Assembly: GCF_014641735.1 (NCBI RefSeq)
Contig: NZ_BMIH01000001.1
Span: forward strand, 310,001 to 374,000
DNA: 64,000 nucleotides
Direction: 5' to 3'
From: Sphingomonas metalli
GTDB lineage: Bacteria > Pseudomonadota > Alphaproteobacteria > Sphingomonadales > Sphingomonadaceae
Under the pieces are notes generated by a model that saw only the letters and a program-made list of their open reading frames with translations, made no database searches and was not told the origin of the DNA. The position numbers were made by a program, and so were the translations under genes. Of this stretch, positions 43,194 to 52,396 are shown piece by piece; position 1 is the first letter of the stretch, and each line of letters opens with the position of its first letter.

Positions 43194-44525
43194 ATGATTC
43201 CGCGCTATTCCCGCCCCGACATGGCCGCGATCTGGACCCCGGAGAGCCGCTTTCGCATCTGGTTCGAGATCGAGGCGCACGCCACGGACGCGCTCGCGAA
43301 GCTCGGAGTCGTGCCGCAGGAAGCTGCCGCCCGGATCTGGGAAGCCGACACCGCCGCCGGCCCCTTCGACGTCGCCCGGATCGACGCGATCGAGGCGGAG
43401 ACCAAGCACGACGTCATCGCCTTCCTGACCCATGTCGCCGAGCGGACCGGGCCGGAGGCGCGCTTCCTGCACCAGGGCATGACGTCGTCGGACGTGCTCG
43501 ACACCTGCCTCGCGGTGCAGCTGGCCCGGGCGTCCGACATCCTGATCGCGGACCTCGATCGCCTTTTGGAGGTGTTGAAGCGCCGCGCCTTCGAGCACAA
43601 GCTGACCCCGACGATCGGGCGCAGCCACGGCATCCATGCCGAGCCGGTGACCTTCGGCCTGAAGCTGGCGCAGGCCTATGCCGAGTTCGATCGCAACCGC
43701 ACCCGCCTCGTCGCCGCGCGGGCCGATGTGGCGACCTGCGCCATTTCGGGGGCGGTGGGTACCTTCGCCAATATCGACCCCTTTGTGGAGGAGTATGTCG
43801 CCGGCAAGCTCGGCCTCTCGGTCGAGCCCGTCTCGACCCAGGTGATCCCGCGCGACCGGCACGCGATGTTCTTCGCGACACTGGGGGTCATCGCCAGCTC
43901 GATCGAGCGGCTCGCGACCGAAGTCCGCCATCTCCAGCGGACCGAGGTCCTGGAAGCGGAGGAGTATTTCTCGCCGGGTCAGAAGGGCTCGTCGGCGATG
44001 CCGCACAAGCGCAACCCGGTGCTGACCGAGAACCTGACCGGCCTTGCCCGCATGGTGCGTGGCTATGTCACGCCGGCGCTCGAAAATGTCGCGCTCTGGC
44101 ACGAGCGCGACATCAGCCATTCGTCGGTGGAGCGTTATATCGGCCCGGATGCGACGATCACGCTCGATTTCGCCCTCGCGCGGCTGACCGGGGTCATCGA
44201 CAAGTTGCTCGTCTATCCGGCGCGCATGCAGAAGAATCTCGACCGGATGGGCGGCCTCGTCCATTCGCAGCGCGTGCTGCTCGCCCTGACCCAGGCGGGC
44301 GTCAGCCGCGAGGACGCCTATCGCCTCGTCCAGCGCAACGCGATGAAGGTGTGGGAGTCGGACGGCGCGCTATCGCTGATGGACCTGCTCAAGGCCGATC
44401 CGGAGGTCGGGGCCGCCCTGCCCGCCGAGGCAATCGAGGCGCGTTTCGACCTCGACTATCACTACAAGCATGTCGACACGATCTTCGCCCGCGTCTTCGG
44501 CGAGGCCGGGGACGGGCGGGCCTGA
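43194..44525 (+). CDS. purB: Adenylosuccinate lyase
   Basis: 443-residue fumarase/aspartase superfamily enzyme acting twice in purine synthesis (SAICAR to AICAR; adenylosuccinate to AMP). The signature loop is GSSAMPHKRNPVL. It also has FLHQGMTSSDVLDTC, IGRSHGIHAEP with the catalytic His, and ERDISHSSVERYIGPDA. ATG 43194 starts MIPRYSRPDMAAIWTPE, the family N-terminus. Monocistronic here. Confidence 0.97.
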   Translation: MIPRYSRPDMAAIWTPESRFRIWFEIEAHATDALAKLGVVPQEAAARIWEADTAAGPFDVARIDAIEAETKHDVIAFLTHVAERTGPEARFLHQGMTSSDVLDTCLAVQLARASDILIADLDRLLEVLKRRAFEHKLTPTIGRSHGIHAEPVTFGLKLAQAYAEFDRNRTRLVAARADVATCAISGAVGTFANIDPFVEEYVAGKLGLSVEPVSTQVIPRDRHAMFFATLGVIASSIERLATEVRHLQRTEVLEAEEYFSPGQKGSSAMPHKRNPVLTENLTGLARMVRGYVTPALENVALWHERDISHSSVERYIGPDATITLDFALARLTGVIDKLLVYPARMQKNLDRMGGLVHSQRVLLALTQAGVSREDAYRLVQRNAMKVWESDGALSLMDLLKADPEVGAALPAEAIEARFDLDYHYKHVDTIFARVFGEAGDGRA

Positions 44526-44572
44526 CTGGTTCGGCTGGGTGCGGTTGCTGCCGCGCCGGGCCGGATCAGCTT

Positions 44573-45028
44573 CTAGCCAAGGCGGGAATAGCGGTGCGCG
44601 AACTCGCGATCGGACATGATCAGGTAGCGCACCGCGTCGATGAACGACCAGAGCCCCGTCACGATCAGGCCGATGATCGTGACGGACAGCAGCAGCATCA
44701 GCACCCCGCTGCCGTTCCGGCCGAGGTAGAAGCGATGGATGCCGAGCGGCCCCAGGAACAGGGCGAGCACCGCGGCGATATATTTGTTCCGGTCACTGGT
44801 CCGGGGTTCCGGCGGGGCGACAGGGGGCACCGCGTGCCCTGGAACGGTGGGCAGCGGGAAGACGCTCAGCGCACGATCGTCGCGCTCCTCGAAATCGACC
44901 GCCATGCCGACCGCGGGCTCACCCCGCGTCGCCCAGTCGCCGGCCGAGAATCGGTAACGGCGGCCGTCTTCGCCCGCGACCATCCCCTCGCCCGTCCGTA
45001 CGTCCACCCCCAAGACCTGCCCGCGCAT
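44573..45028 (-). CDS. TM2 domain protein with N-terminal cold-shock-like segment
   Basis: 151-residue membrane protein. The N-terminus MRGQVLGVDVRTGEGMVAGE plus DGRRYRF...GMAVDFEERDDRAL looks like a short OB/cold-shock-type beta domain. A Pro-rich linker follows, then a TM2 domain (KYIAAVLALFLGPLGIHRFY and LSVTIIGLIVTGLWSFIDAV). Two membrane helices are predicted, with the beta domain probably cytosolic. TM2 proteins have no established general function. ATG 45026-45028; the gene is convergent with purB. Confidence 0.82.
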   Translation of the reverse strand: MRGQVLGVDVRTGEGMVAGEDGRRYRFSAGDWATRGEPAVGMAVDFEERDDRALSVFPLPTVPGHAVPPVAPPEPRTSDRNKYIAAVLALFLGPLGIHRFYLGRNGSGVLMLLLSVTIIGLIVTGLWSFIDAVRYLIMSDREFAHRYSRLG

Positions 45029-45123
45029 CGATCGCCCTCTATGCTGAGCGGATCATGATGCCGTGCCCGCGGATCAAGGCAAGCCCCAGGCGGCGCTGCG
45101 GGCCGGAGCGACCCGCCATCCGA

Positions 45124-45639
45124 TCAGGCCGCCCAACCCGCCAGCCAGTCCGCCAGCGCCTGAGGGGTCAGGCTGCGCGCGTCCGCCAATGCGGTCTCCC
45201 GGCCCTTGTTGATGAGCCGGTCGCTCTTCGGATCGACGATGAGCAGCGCCGGCACCCCGGCGAGCCGACCGGTGATGCCGTAATGCGCGGGGATATTCAA
45301 ATTGGCATCGAAGCGGCCGACATCCACCGTCACCACCTCGAAATGCTTCGCGACGAACCCGCGCATCTGGGGCAGCTCCATCACGCCCGCCAGCAACCGG
45401 CAGTCGAGGCACCAGTTGCCGCCCAGGTCGATCAGCAGCCGCTTGTGCCCTTTCAGGGCCCGCGCGCGGGCAGCCGCCACCTGCGCCTTCGCGTCACCCG
45501 CATGATAGGGCAGCGGCAGCGGCTTGGGCAGCGCATCGAAACTCGCGATCGGCACGCGCGGCGCGCTGACCGGCGCGGCGATGGCGGCAGCTGCGATTCC
45601 CAACGTGGCGCAAAGGGACAGGATCAGGCGACGGGACAT
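45124..45639 (-). CDS. Periplasmic thioredoxin-fold protein
   Basis: 171-residue protein. It has a signal peptide (RRLILSLCATLGIAAAAIAA) and a thioredoxin domain whose active site is CLDC in LIDLGGNWCLDCRLLAG. The cis-Pro is in GVPALLIVDPKSD. The WCxDC motif resembles DsbD-C-terminal/thioredoxin_7 proteins. It probably acts in disulfide exchange or reductant delivery in the periplasm; the partner is unknown. It is separated from the TM2 gene by 95 bases on the same strand. Confidence 0.85.
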   Translation of the reverse strand: MSRRLILSLCATLGIAAAAIAAPVSAPRVPIASFDALPKPLPLPYHAGDAKAQVAAARARALKGHKRLLIDLGGNWCLDCRLLAGVMELPQMRGFVAKHFEVVTVDVGRFDANLNIPAHYGITGRLAGVPALLIVDPKSDRLINKGRETALADARSLTPQALADWLAGWAA

Positions 45640-45902
45640 GCGGGTTCCTCAACTGTAGGCGTCGGCAGCATCTGGCCATGGCGGTGGACGCGCAAGCAAG
45701 GATTGATTTCAGGTGCCGACCGGCGGGTATGGGATCGTCGCGAAAGCCTCGGGGTCACGCCGGCCTTCTTGCGGGGTCGACCGCCGGCAGGATACGTGGC
45801 GGGGCGTATCCGGATCAGCGAATTCCAGATCGCGCCCAGCGACATCCCAGCGAGGGCAAAAGCGAGACATCTGCGGCAGTCGCGGCGGTAGCATCTTCCA
45901 AT

Positions 45903-45999
45903 CGTCATCCCGGACTTGTTCCCGGGATCCACGGTCCCACGAGTCCAACGGCTTATGGGCTTGTGGCACGGTGGATGCCGGAACAAGTCCGGCATGACG
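45903..45999. repeat. Family A inverted repeat pair, CCGGACTTGTTCC type
   Basis: Left arm CGTCATCCCGGACTTGTTCC followed by CGGGATCCAC; right arm GTGGATGCCGGAACAAGTCC followed by GGCATGACG. The arms are near-perfect reverse complements. This is the main content of the 604-base gap 45640-46243. The rest of that gap holds no gene I can support until the small ORF leader. Confidence 0.85.
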
Positions 46000-46133
46000 A
46001 GGTGACGTTCGCTAAGGCCTCGCGAAGGGTGAATCTCCCGGAGACAGGCCAAGGCAGAAGCTTTCGAAGGCTCTACGCTACGCCGCGGCGACGATGGAGG
46101 TCGGGGTTGGTCGATTGCCCGCCTATCGGGGAC

Positions 46134-46166
46134 TTGCGATTGCATCGGACGCAATCGTGATAAATT
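46134..46166 (+). promoter_or_regulatory. AT-rich candidate promoter with inverted repeat ahead of the 28-codon ORF
   Basis: GATTGC (46138-46143) and GCAATC (46151-46156) form an inverted repeat. It is followed by TGATAAATTGTTACAAAATT, the most AT-rich stretch in the surrounding sequence. TTGCAT (46140-46145) and TAAATT (46161-46166) could be -35 and -10 boxes at 15-base spacing. It lies about 80 bases upstream of the small ORF. Confidence 0.4.
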
Positions 46167-46243
46167 GTTACAAAATTGCAAATCCACGACACGATCGCCA
46201 TATCGCGCGTGCCGGATATGTCGCCGGCACAGGAGACTACACC

Positions 46244-46330
46244 ATGCGCATGTTCGAAACCGTGACCAGCACCATGCTGGCGATCGCGGCCCAGGCGCTG
46301 GTGGTCGGCGTGGTCGTCACCACGCTCTAA
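46244..46330 (+). CDS. 28-residue small hydrophobic protein (candidate)
   Basis: ATG at 46244 with AGGAG eight bases upstream encodes 28 residues: MRMFETVTSTMLAIAAQALV then VGVVVTTL. The second half is a single hydrophobic segment, consistent with a small membrane protein. An AT-rich promoter-like stretch lies upstream and a strong hairpin (46335-46371) follows the stop by four bases, so the unit looks like a complete gene. No function is known to me. Annotation pipelines could miss it because of size. Confidence 0.6.
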   Translation: MRMFETVTSTMLAIAAQALVVGVVVTTL

Positions 46331-46334
46331 CCAT

Positions 46335-46371
46335 CGGCCACACCGCCCCCGTACCGGGGGCGGACAGGCCG
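46335..46371. terminator. Two-step hairpin after the 28-codon ORF
   Basis: Outer stem CGGCC/GGCCG and inner stem CCGCCCCC/GGGGGCGG, separated by matching ACA bulges, with loop GTACC. It lies between the small ORF stop and the dnaJ stop (convergent) and could terminate both. There is no T-tract. Confidence 0.6.
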
Positions 46372-46380
46372 ACATTGCTC

Positions 46381-47493
46381 CTACTCTCCTACCAGCGCGG
46401 ACTTCAGCTTCGAGAAGAAGCCTTGGGTCGCCGGACACTCTTCGCCCGTCTCCGTCTCCCGGAATAGCTCGAGCAGCTCGCGCTGCCGGGTCGACAGCTT
46501 GGTGGGCGTCTCCACCTCGATCTGCACGACGAGATCGCCATGGCCGCGGCCTTGCAGCACCGGCATGCCGGCACCGCGCTGGCGCAATTGCTTGCCCGAC
46601 TGGATGCCCGCCGGGATCTTGATCTCGTGGGTGCGCCCGTCGAGTCCCGGAATCGCCAGCGAGCCGCCGAGCGCCGCGGTGGTGAAGCTGATCGGCGCGC
46701 GCGCGAACAGCGTCGTGCCCTCCCGCTCGAAGATCGCGTGCCGCTTGACGTGCAGGAAGATGTACAGGTCGCCTGCCGGCGCACCACGCGGTCCGGCCTC
46801 GCCTTCGCCGGTCAGGCGGATGCGCGTACCCTCGTCGACGCCTGGCGGAACGTCGACCTGCAAGGTCTTGGTCTTCTCGATCCGCCCCTCGCCGCGGCAG
46901 TCCGCACACGGGTCGGCGATGACCTGGCCCGAACCCTGGCACACCGGGCAGGCGCGCTCGACCACGAAGAAGCCCTGCTGGGCCCGCACCTTGCCATGCC
47001 CGTTGCACTGGCGGCACGTCGCAGCATGGGTGCCGGGCTTGGCGCCCGACCCGTGGCAGGTATCGCATTCCGCCGAGACATCGACGGTGATCTGGGTCGA
47101 CTTGCCGTGAAACGCCTCTTCCAGCGTCACTTCCATGTCGTAGCGCAGATCGGCGCCGCGCCGGGCCTGGGGCCGGCCGCGGCCACCCCCCATGAACTCG
47201 CCGAACACGCTTTCAAAGATGTCGGAGAAGCCGCTGAAGTCCTGCGGCCCCGCCCCGCCGCCACCCTGGCGGAACGCGGCATGGCCGAACCGGTCATAGG
47301 CCGCGCGCTTCTGCGGGTCCTTCAGACAGTCATAGGCTTCGGAGACGGCCTTGAACTTGGCCTCTGAGTCCTTGCACCCGGCATTCTTGTCCGGGTGGTA
47401 TTTCATCGCGAGCTTGCGATAGGCGGTCTTGATCGTCGCCGCATCGGCGGTGCGATCGCATTCCAGCAGCTCGTAATAGTCGATCTCGGTCAT
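46381..47493 (-). CDS. dnaJ: Chaperone protein DnaJ
   Basis: Hsp40 co-chaperone, 370 residues. It has a J domain with HPD in MKYHPDKNAG, a G/F region (RQGGGGAGPQDFSGFSDIF), and four zinc-finger CxxCxGxG repeats (CDTCHGSG, CRQCNGHG, CPVCQGSG, CADCRGEG). The C-terminal substrate domains follow. It stimulates DnaK ATPase and delivers substrates. Two adjacent ATG codons (47496 and 47493) are possible starts. It lies 137 bases downstream of dnaK, with a family A repeat between them. Confidence 0.97.
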   Translation of the reverse strand: MTEIDYYELLECDRTADAATIKTAYRKLAMKYHPDKNAGCKDSEAKFKAVSEAYDCLKDPQKRAAYDRFGHAAFRQGGGGAGPQDFSGFSDIFESVFGEFMGGGRGRPQARRGADLRYDMEVTLEEAFHGKSTQITVDVSAECDTCHGSGAKPGTHAATCRQCNGHGKVRAQQGFFVVERACPVCQGSGQVIADPCADCRGEGRIEKTKTLQVDVPPGVDEGTRIRLTGEGEAGPRGAPAGDLYIFLHVKRHAIFEREGTTLFARAPISFTTAALGGSLAIPGLDGRTHEIKIPAGIQSGKQLRQRGAGMPVLQGRGHGDLVVQIEVETPTKLSTRQRELLELFRETETGEECPATQGFFSKLKSALVGE

Positions 47494-47516
47494 CATTTCA
47501 GGCCCCCGCCCCTCAT

Positions 47517-47602
47517 CCCGTCACCCCGGCGGAGGCCGGGGTCCAGTGCCGAGAACGCCGTGGTTCGTGGCTCTGGATACCGGCCTGCGCCGGTATGACG
47601 GG
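47517..47602. repeat. Family A inverted repeat pair inside the dnaK-dnaJ gap
   Basis: Left arm CCCGTCACCCCGGCGGAGGC followed by CGGGGTCCAG; right arm CTGGATACCGGCCTGCGCCG followed by GTATGACGGG. Each arm is also a hairpin. Its place between co-directional dnaK and dnaJ suggests differential mRNA processing or stability. Confidence 0.8.
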
Positions 47603-47630
47603 GGAGAGTCATGTCACTATACCTTTGGTG

Positions 47631-49544
<1,914 letters not shown>

Positions 49545-49628
49545 GAGTTCGTTTAGCCCCTCACACACAATTGAATTCGAGTGACGGCGCCCCGTTACGG
49601 CAGCGCAATCTCTCCGTGGATGGCGGCG

Positions 49629-49656
49629 ATATAGGAGGGGTTCGGCTTGCCGCAAG
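49629..49656 (-). promoter_or_regulatory. Sigma-32 type heat-shock promoter of dnaK
   Basis: On the minus strand CTTG (49656-49653) is followed after 17 bases by CCTATAT (49635-49629). This fits the alphaproteobacterial RpoH pattern CTTG-N17/18-CYTATNT. It would give a leader of roughly 80 bases before dnaK. Confidence 0.7.
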
Positions 49657-49684
49657 AAGCCGCGCTCCGGTAGACGGAACCGCG

Positions 49685-50170
49685 ATGACACATTGGAGTT
49701 GGCGGGCGATGCGGGGTGCCGGGCGAATGACGACAATCTGGTCGGGCGCAGCCGCCGCGACGGCGATGCTCGCCGCCTGCAGCCAGCCGGCCGAGCTGCG
49801 GGTCGATTCGGCCTGGATCCGGATGCCTGCCGCGGCGGGCCGCCCCGGCGTCGTCTACTTCACCGTCCATGGCGGAGAGGCGCCGGCGCGGCTCATCGCG
49901 ATATCCTCCGCCTGGGCGATCCGCACCGATATGCACGAGAGCATGGGCGGGCCGGGCGGCATGGCGTCCATGAAGCCGATCGACCATGTCGACATACCCG
50001 CGCGCGCCGACGTGGCATTCGCGCCCGGCGGTCGCCACGCCATGGTCTACGGCATCAACCCGGCCGTGCATGTCGGCGACACCATGACCTTCACCTTCAC
50101 CTTTGCCGACGGGCAGCGGATCCGCCGCATCGCGCGGGTGGTCGGACCCGCCGCGTCCGGTCCGGCATGA
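49685..50170 (+). CDS. Copper chaperone PCu(A)C family protein
   Basis: Periplasmic Cu(I) carrier used in cytochrome oxidase CuA assembly, up to 161 residues. The lipoprotein-like signal ([13 protein letters not shown], lipobox LAAC) may anchor it. The copper ligands are in [18 protein letters not shown] and, 20 or so residues later, [11 protein letters not shown]. The beta-sandwich ends [16 protein letters not shown] 49685, 49709 and 49727 are all possible starts. It overlaps the next gene by ATGA and is divergent from dnaK. Confidence 0.86.
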   Translation: MTHWSWRAMRGAGRMTTIWSGAAAATAMLAACSQPAELRVDSAWIRMPAAAGRPGVVYFTVHGGEAPARLIAISSAWAIRTDMHESMGGPGGMASMKPIDHVDIPARADVAFAPGGRHAMVYGINPAVHVGDTMTFTFTFADGQRIRRIARVVGPAASGPA

Positions 50171-50649
50171 CGGCAGCCGTCCCCACCCCGCCCGGCGCCG
50201 CGCGCCGGCTGACCGAGGGCGAGGCGGCGCTCGCCCGGTCTGTCTTCGGCAGCGCGATCGCGACGGACGGCGTGGAGGTGCGGCGGCGGAAATGGGCTTT
50301 TTTCCAGCCCCGCGGCGTCGCCATGGCACCGTGCGGGCATCTCCATTTTCATCACCGAAGCGAGAACTGGCGCGAGGATTATGCCGACGAGGGCCTCTCG
50401 TTGCGCGGCCTCTTCATCCACGAGCTGACCCATGTCTGGCAGTGGCAACGCGGCATCTACCTGCCGCTCGCCCGCCATCCCTTCTGTCGGTACAGCTATG
50501 TCATGAAGCCCGGATGGCGGCTGCAACGATATGGCCTGGAACAGCAGGCGGAAATCGTCCGCCACGCCTATCTGCTGCGCGAGGGCTATGTGGTGCCCGG
50601 TGCACCGTCGCTGGATCAGTACGAAACGTTGCTGAACGCCTTCCGCTGA
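50167..50649 (+). CDS. HExxH-containing protein, sphingomonad vgr-related type
   Basis: 160-residue protein with a zinc-protease-like motif HELTHVWQWQRG (residues about 87-98). A preceding beta region (WAFFQPRGVAMAPCGHLHFH) and a downstream Glu in GLEQQAEIVRHAY could be the third ligand. In sphingomonads such proteins are often annotated as vgr-related, without a proven link to type VI secretion. No signal peptide is seen. It overlaps the PCu(A)C gene by ATGA. Function unknown; a metal-binding or inactive peptidase role is possible. Confidence 0.72.
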   Translation: MTAAVPTPPGAARRLTEGEAALARSVFGSAIATDGVEVRRRKWAFFQPRGVAMAPCGHLHFHHRSENWREDYADEGLSLRGLFIHELTHVWQWQRGIYLPLARHPFCRYSYVMKPGWRLQRYGLEQQAEIVRHAYLLREGYVVPGAPSLDQYETLLNAFR

Positions 50650-50652
50650 CGC

Positions 50653-50688
50653 AAAAAGGGGGCCGCCGGATGTCTCCGGCGACCCCCT
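50653..50688 (-). terminator. Rho-independent terminator of the PEP-CTERM gene
   Basis: On the minus strand AGGGGG...GCCGGA pairs with TCCGGC...CCCCCT around GACA (two-base internal bulges) and is followed by TTTTT. It lies 20 bases beyond the stop of the PEP-CTERM gene and also ends the convergent gene. Confidence 0.85.
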
Positions 50689-50707
50689 GTCCTCATTCCC
50701 CCCGGAA

Positions 50708-51292
50708 TCAGGCGTAGGTGACGTTGGTCTTGGCGCGGCGATAGCGGGCGGCGCCAGCAACCATGCCGAAACCGAGCAGCATCATGCCCCAGGTCGCGGG
50801 CTCCGGCACCGCGGCCGCCAGCAGGCGGACGGTGACGGTCGAGGTGGCGCGACCGCCGGTCACACCGACCAGATCGTTGAACCGCACCGAGAAGCTGGCG
50901 CCGTTGCTGGCGGTCAGCGTCTGCGTGCCGGTCGACCAATTCAGAGCGCCGCCGGTCAGGGCGCCGAAGAAGGTCAGGTACCCGACGGTGCCGGCCGTGG
51001 TCGCGGTGGCGAACGGATCGCTGAACGCGAGCGTCGCGCTGACGTTCGCCGAACCGACGCCCGTGCCGGTGAACACGAAGTTGGCGAAGTTGAACTCGGT
51101 GCTCTGCCCGACGTTCAGGCTGAACGGCGAGAAGGTCGCGAGCGAGGCCGTGACATTGCAATTGCCAAGGCAGGTCTTGTTGCTGACCTGGATGTTCGAC
51201 GCCGCCGAGTTGACGGTGAACTGCGTGGCAGCGGCGGCAGGCGCGGACGCGACCGCGGCGACGGCCGCGGTGGCCATCAGAAACGTCTTCAT
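50708..51292 (-). CDS. PEPxxWA-CTERM sorting domain protein
   Basis: 194-residue exported protein. It has a signal peptide (KTFLMATAAVAAVASAPAAA), and a beta-rich body with an N-terminal Cys pair (NKTCLGNCNVT) and many Ser/Thr/Gly. A C-terminal sorting tail reads VPEPATWGMMLLGFGMVAGA then ARYRR: PEPxxW, a hydrophobic helix and an Arg cluster. In other bacteria such tails are processed by exosortase-type systems linked to exopolysaccharide. GGGGGG lies seven bases before ATG 51290-51292. No exosortase gene is in the window. Confidence 0.88.
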   Translation of the reverse strand: MKTFLMATAAVAAVASAPAAAATQFTVNSAASNIQVSNKTCLGNCNVTASLATFSPFSLNVGQSTEFNFANFVFTGTGVGSANVSATLAFSDPFATATTAGTVGYLTFFGALTGGALNWSTGTQTLTASNGASFSVRFNDLVGVTGGRATSTVTVRLLAAAVPEPATWGMMLLGFGMVAGAARYRRAKTNVTYA

Positions 51293-51341
51293 ATTGTATC
51301 CCCCCAAAAGGATGCCGATCGGACTCGATCAGCACTTCTCA

Positions 51342-51355
51342 CCTAACTGATTAGG
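51342..51355. promoter_or_regulatory. Palindrome CCTAACTGATTAGG upstream of the PEP-CTERM gene
   Basis: CCTAA and TTAGG are perfect inverted halves around CTGA, about 50 bases ahead of the gene start in an unusually AT-rich stretch (51340-51390). It is a possible operator or part of the promoter region. Confidence 0.3.
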
Positions 51356-51475
51356 ATTTTTTGGAAAGACTAAATTAACCAAGTATCCGCCCTGTGCCAC
51401 ATTGATACGCTCATCGAGCGTCTTGAGAGGGGCTGAGAAATAGCCTCAAACTTGATCCATTTTGGGTCTTGCCGC

Positions 51476-52396
51476 CTACCGATGCTTGCTCTGATCGCCG
51501 ACGTGCTGGGCCCCGCGGGCTGCAGCAAGCTGGGTCTGGCGATGCCTCTCGGCATAGCCGCGGCGCTGCACCTCGCTTCGCGCATCATGGCAGCGCGGAC
51601 AGCAGAAACCCGCGACATAGGCCTCCGTATCCCGATCGGCCGGCGATACCGGCATGCGGCACCCGCGGCAGAGTTCGTGCGTCCCCGGCACGAGCCCATG
51701 CCCCACTGCGACCCGCTCGTCGAACACGAAGCACTCGCCCTGCCAGCGGCTGTCCTGTGCCGGCACCTCCTCCAGATAGCGGAGGATGCCACCCTCGAGA
51801 TGATGGACGTCCAGCACGCCCTCCGCCTTCATCAGCGCGGTCGCCTTTTCGCAGCGGATGCCGCCGGTGCAGAACATCGCCACCCGCCTGCCCGCCAGTT
51901 CGTCGCGATGAGTCCGAACCCATTCGGGGAAGTCGCGGAAACTCTCCGTGCCCGGATCGACCGCGCCGCGGAAACTGCCGATCGCGACCTCATAGGCGTT
52001 GCGGGTGTCGATCACGATCGTGTCGGGATCGTCGATCAGGGCATTCCAGCCCGCCGGCTCCACATAGTGGCCGGCGTCGCGCACCGGGTCGATGTCCGGC
52101 ACGCCCATGGTGACGATCTCCGCCTTCAGCCGCACCTTCAGCCGGTGGAAGGGCATGACCTCGGCCTCGGCATATTTGGGCTCGATGTCGCCGCATCCGG
52201 GCAGCGACCGGACCGCATCGATCAAGGTCGCCATCCCCACGGCCGGACCGGCGACGGTGCCGTTGATGCCCTCGCCCGCGATCAGAAGCGTGCCGCGTAC
52301 TCCGGCCGACTCCGCTACCGCGTGCAGCCGGTCGCGCACCCACGCCGGATCCTCGAACCGTGTGAAACGGTACAGGGCGGCGATCCGGACGCTCAC
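51476..52396 (-). CDS. trhO: tRNA uridine(34) hydroxylase TrhO (rhodanese-domain)
   Basis: 306-residue YceA-family protein that hydroxylates U34 of tRNAs in an oxygen-dependent reaction. It has an N-terminal ferredoxin-like domain (LYRFTRFEDPAWVRDRL, GTLLIAGEGINGTVAG). The rhodanese domain has its active Cys in CTGGIRCEKA, and the C-terminus has a Cys cluster (CRGCRMP, CCPRCHD). GTG 52394-52396 overlaps the thrC stop. It is the last gene of the hrcA-grpE-GT-thrC-trhO run. Confidence 0.92.
   Translation of the reverse strand: MSVRIAALYRFTRFEDPAWVRDRLHAVAESAGVRGTLLIAGEGINGTVAGPAVGMATLIDAVRSLPGCGDIEPKYAEAEVMPFHRLKVRLKAEIVTMGVPDIDPVRDAGHYVEPAGWNALIDDPDTIVIDTRNAYEVAIGSFRGAVDPGTESFRDFPEWVRTHRDELAGRRVAMFCTGGIRCEKATALMKAEGVLDVHHLEGGILRYLEEVPAQDSRWQGECFVFDERVAVGHGLVPGTHELCRGCRMPVSPADRDTEAYVAGFCCPRCHDARSEVQRRGYAERHRQTQLAAARGAQHVGDQSKHR

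Noticed and set aside
43115-45058. A 647-codon frame overlapping purB in another frame on the same strand
   Set aside because: purB is unmistakable in its own frame; the alternative product has no family features.
50167-50649. Type VI secretion VgrG protein
   Set aside because: At 160 residues it lacks the gp27/gp5-like domains of VgrG and no tss genes are nearby; only the inherited label suggests it.
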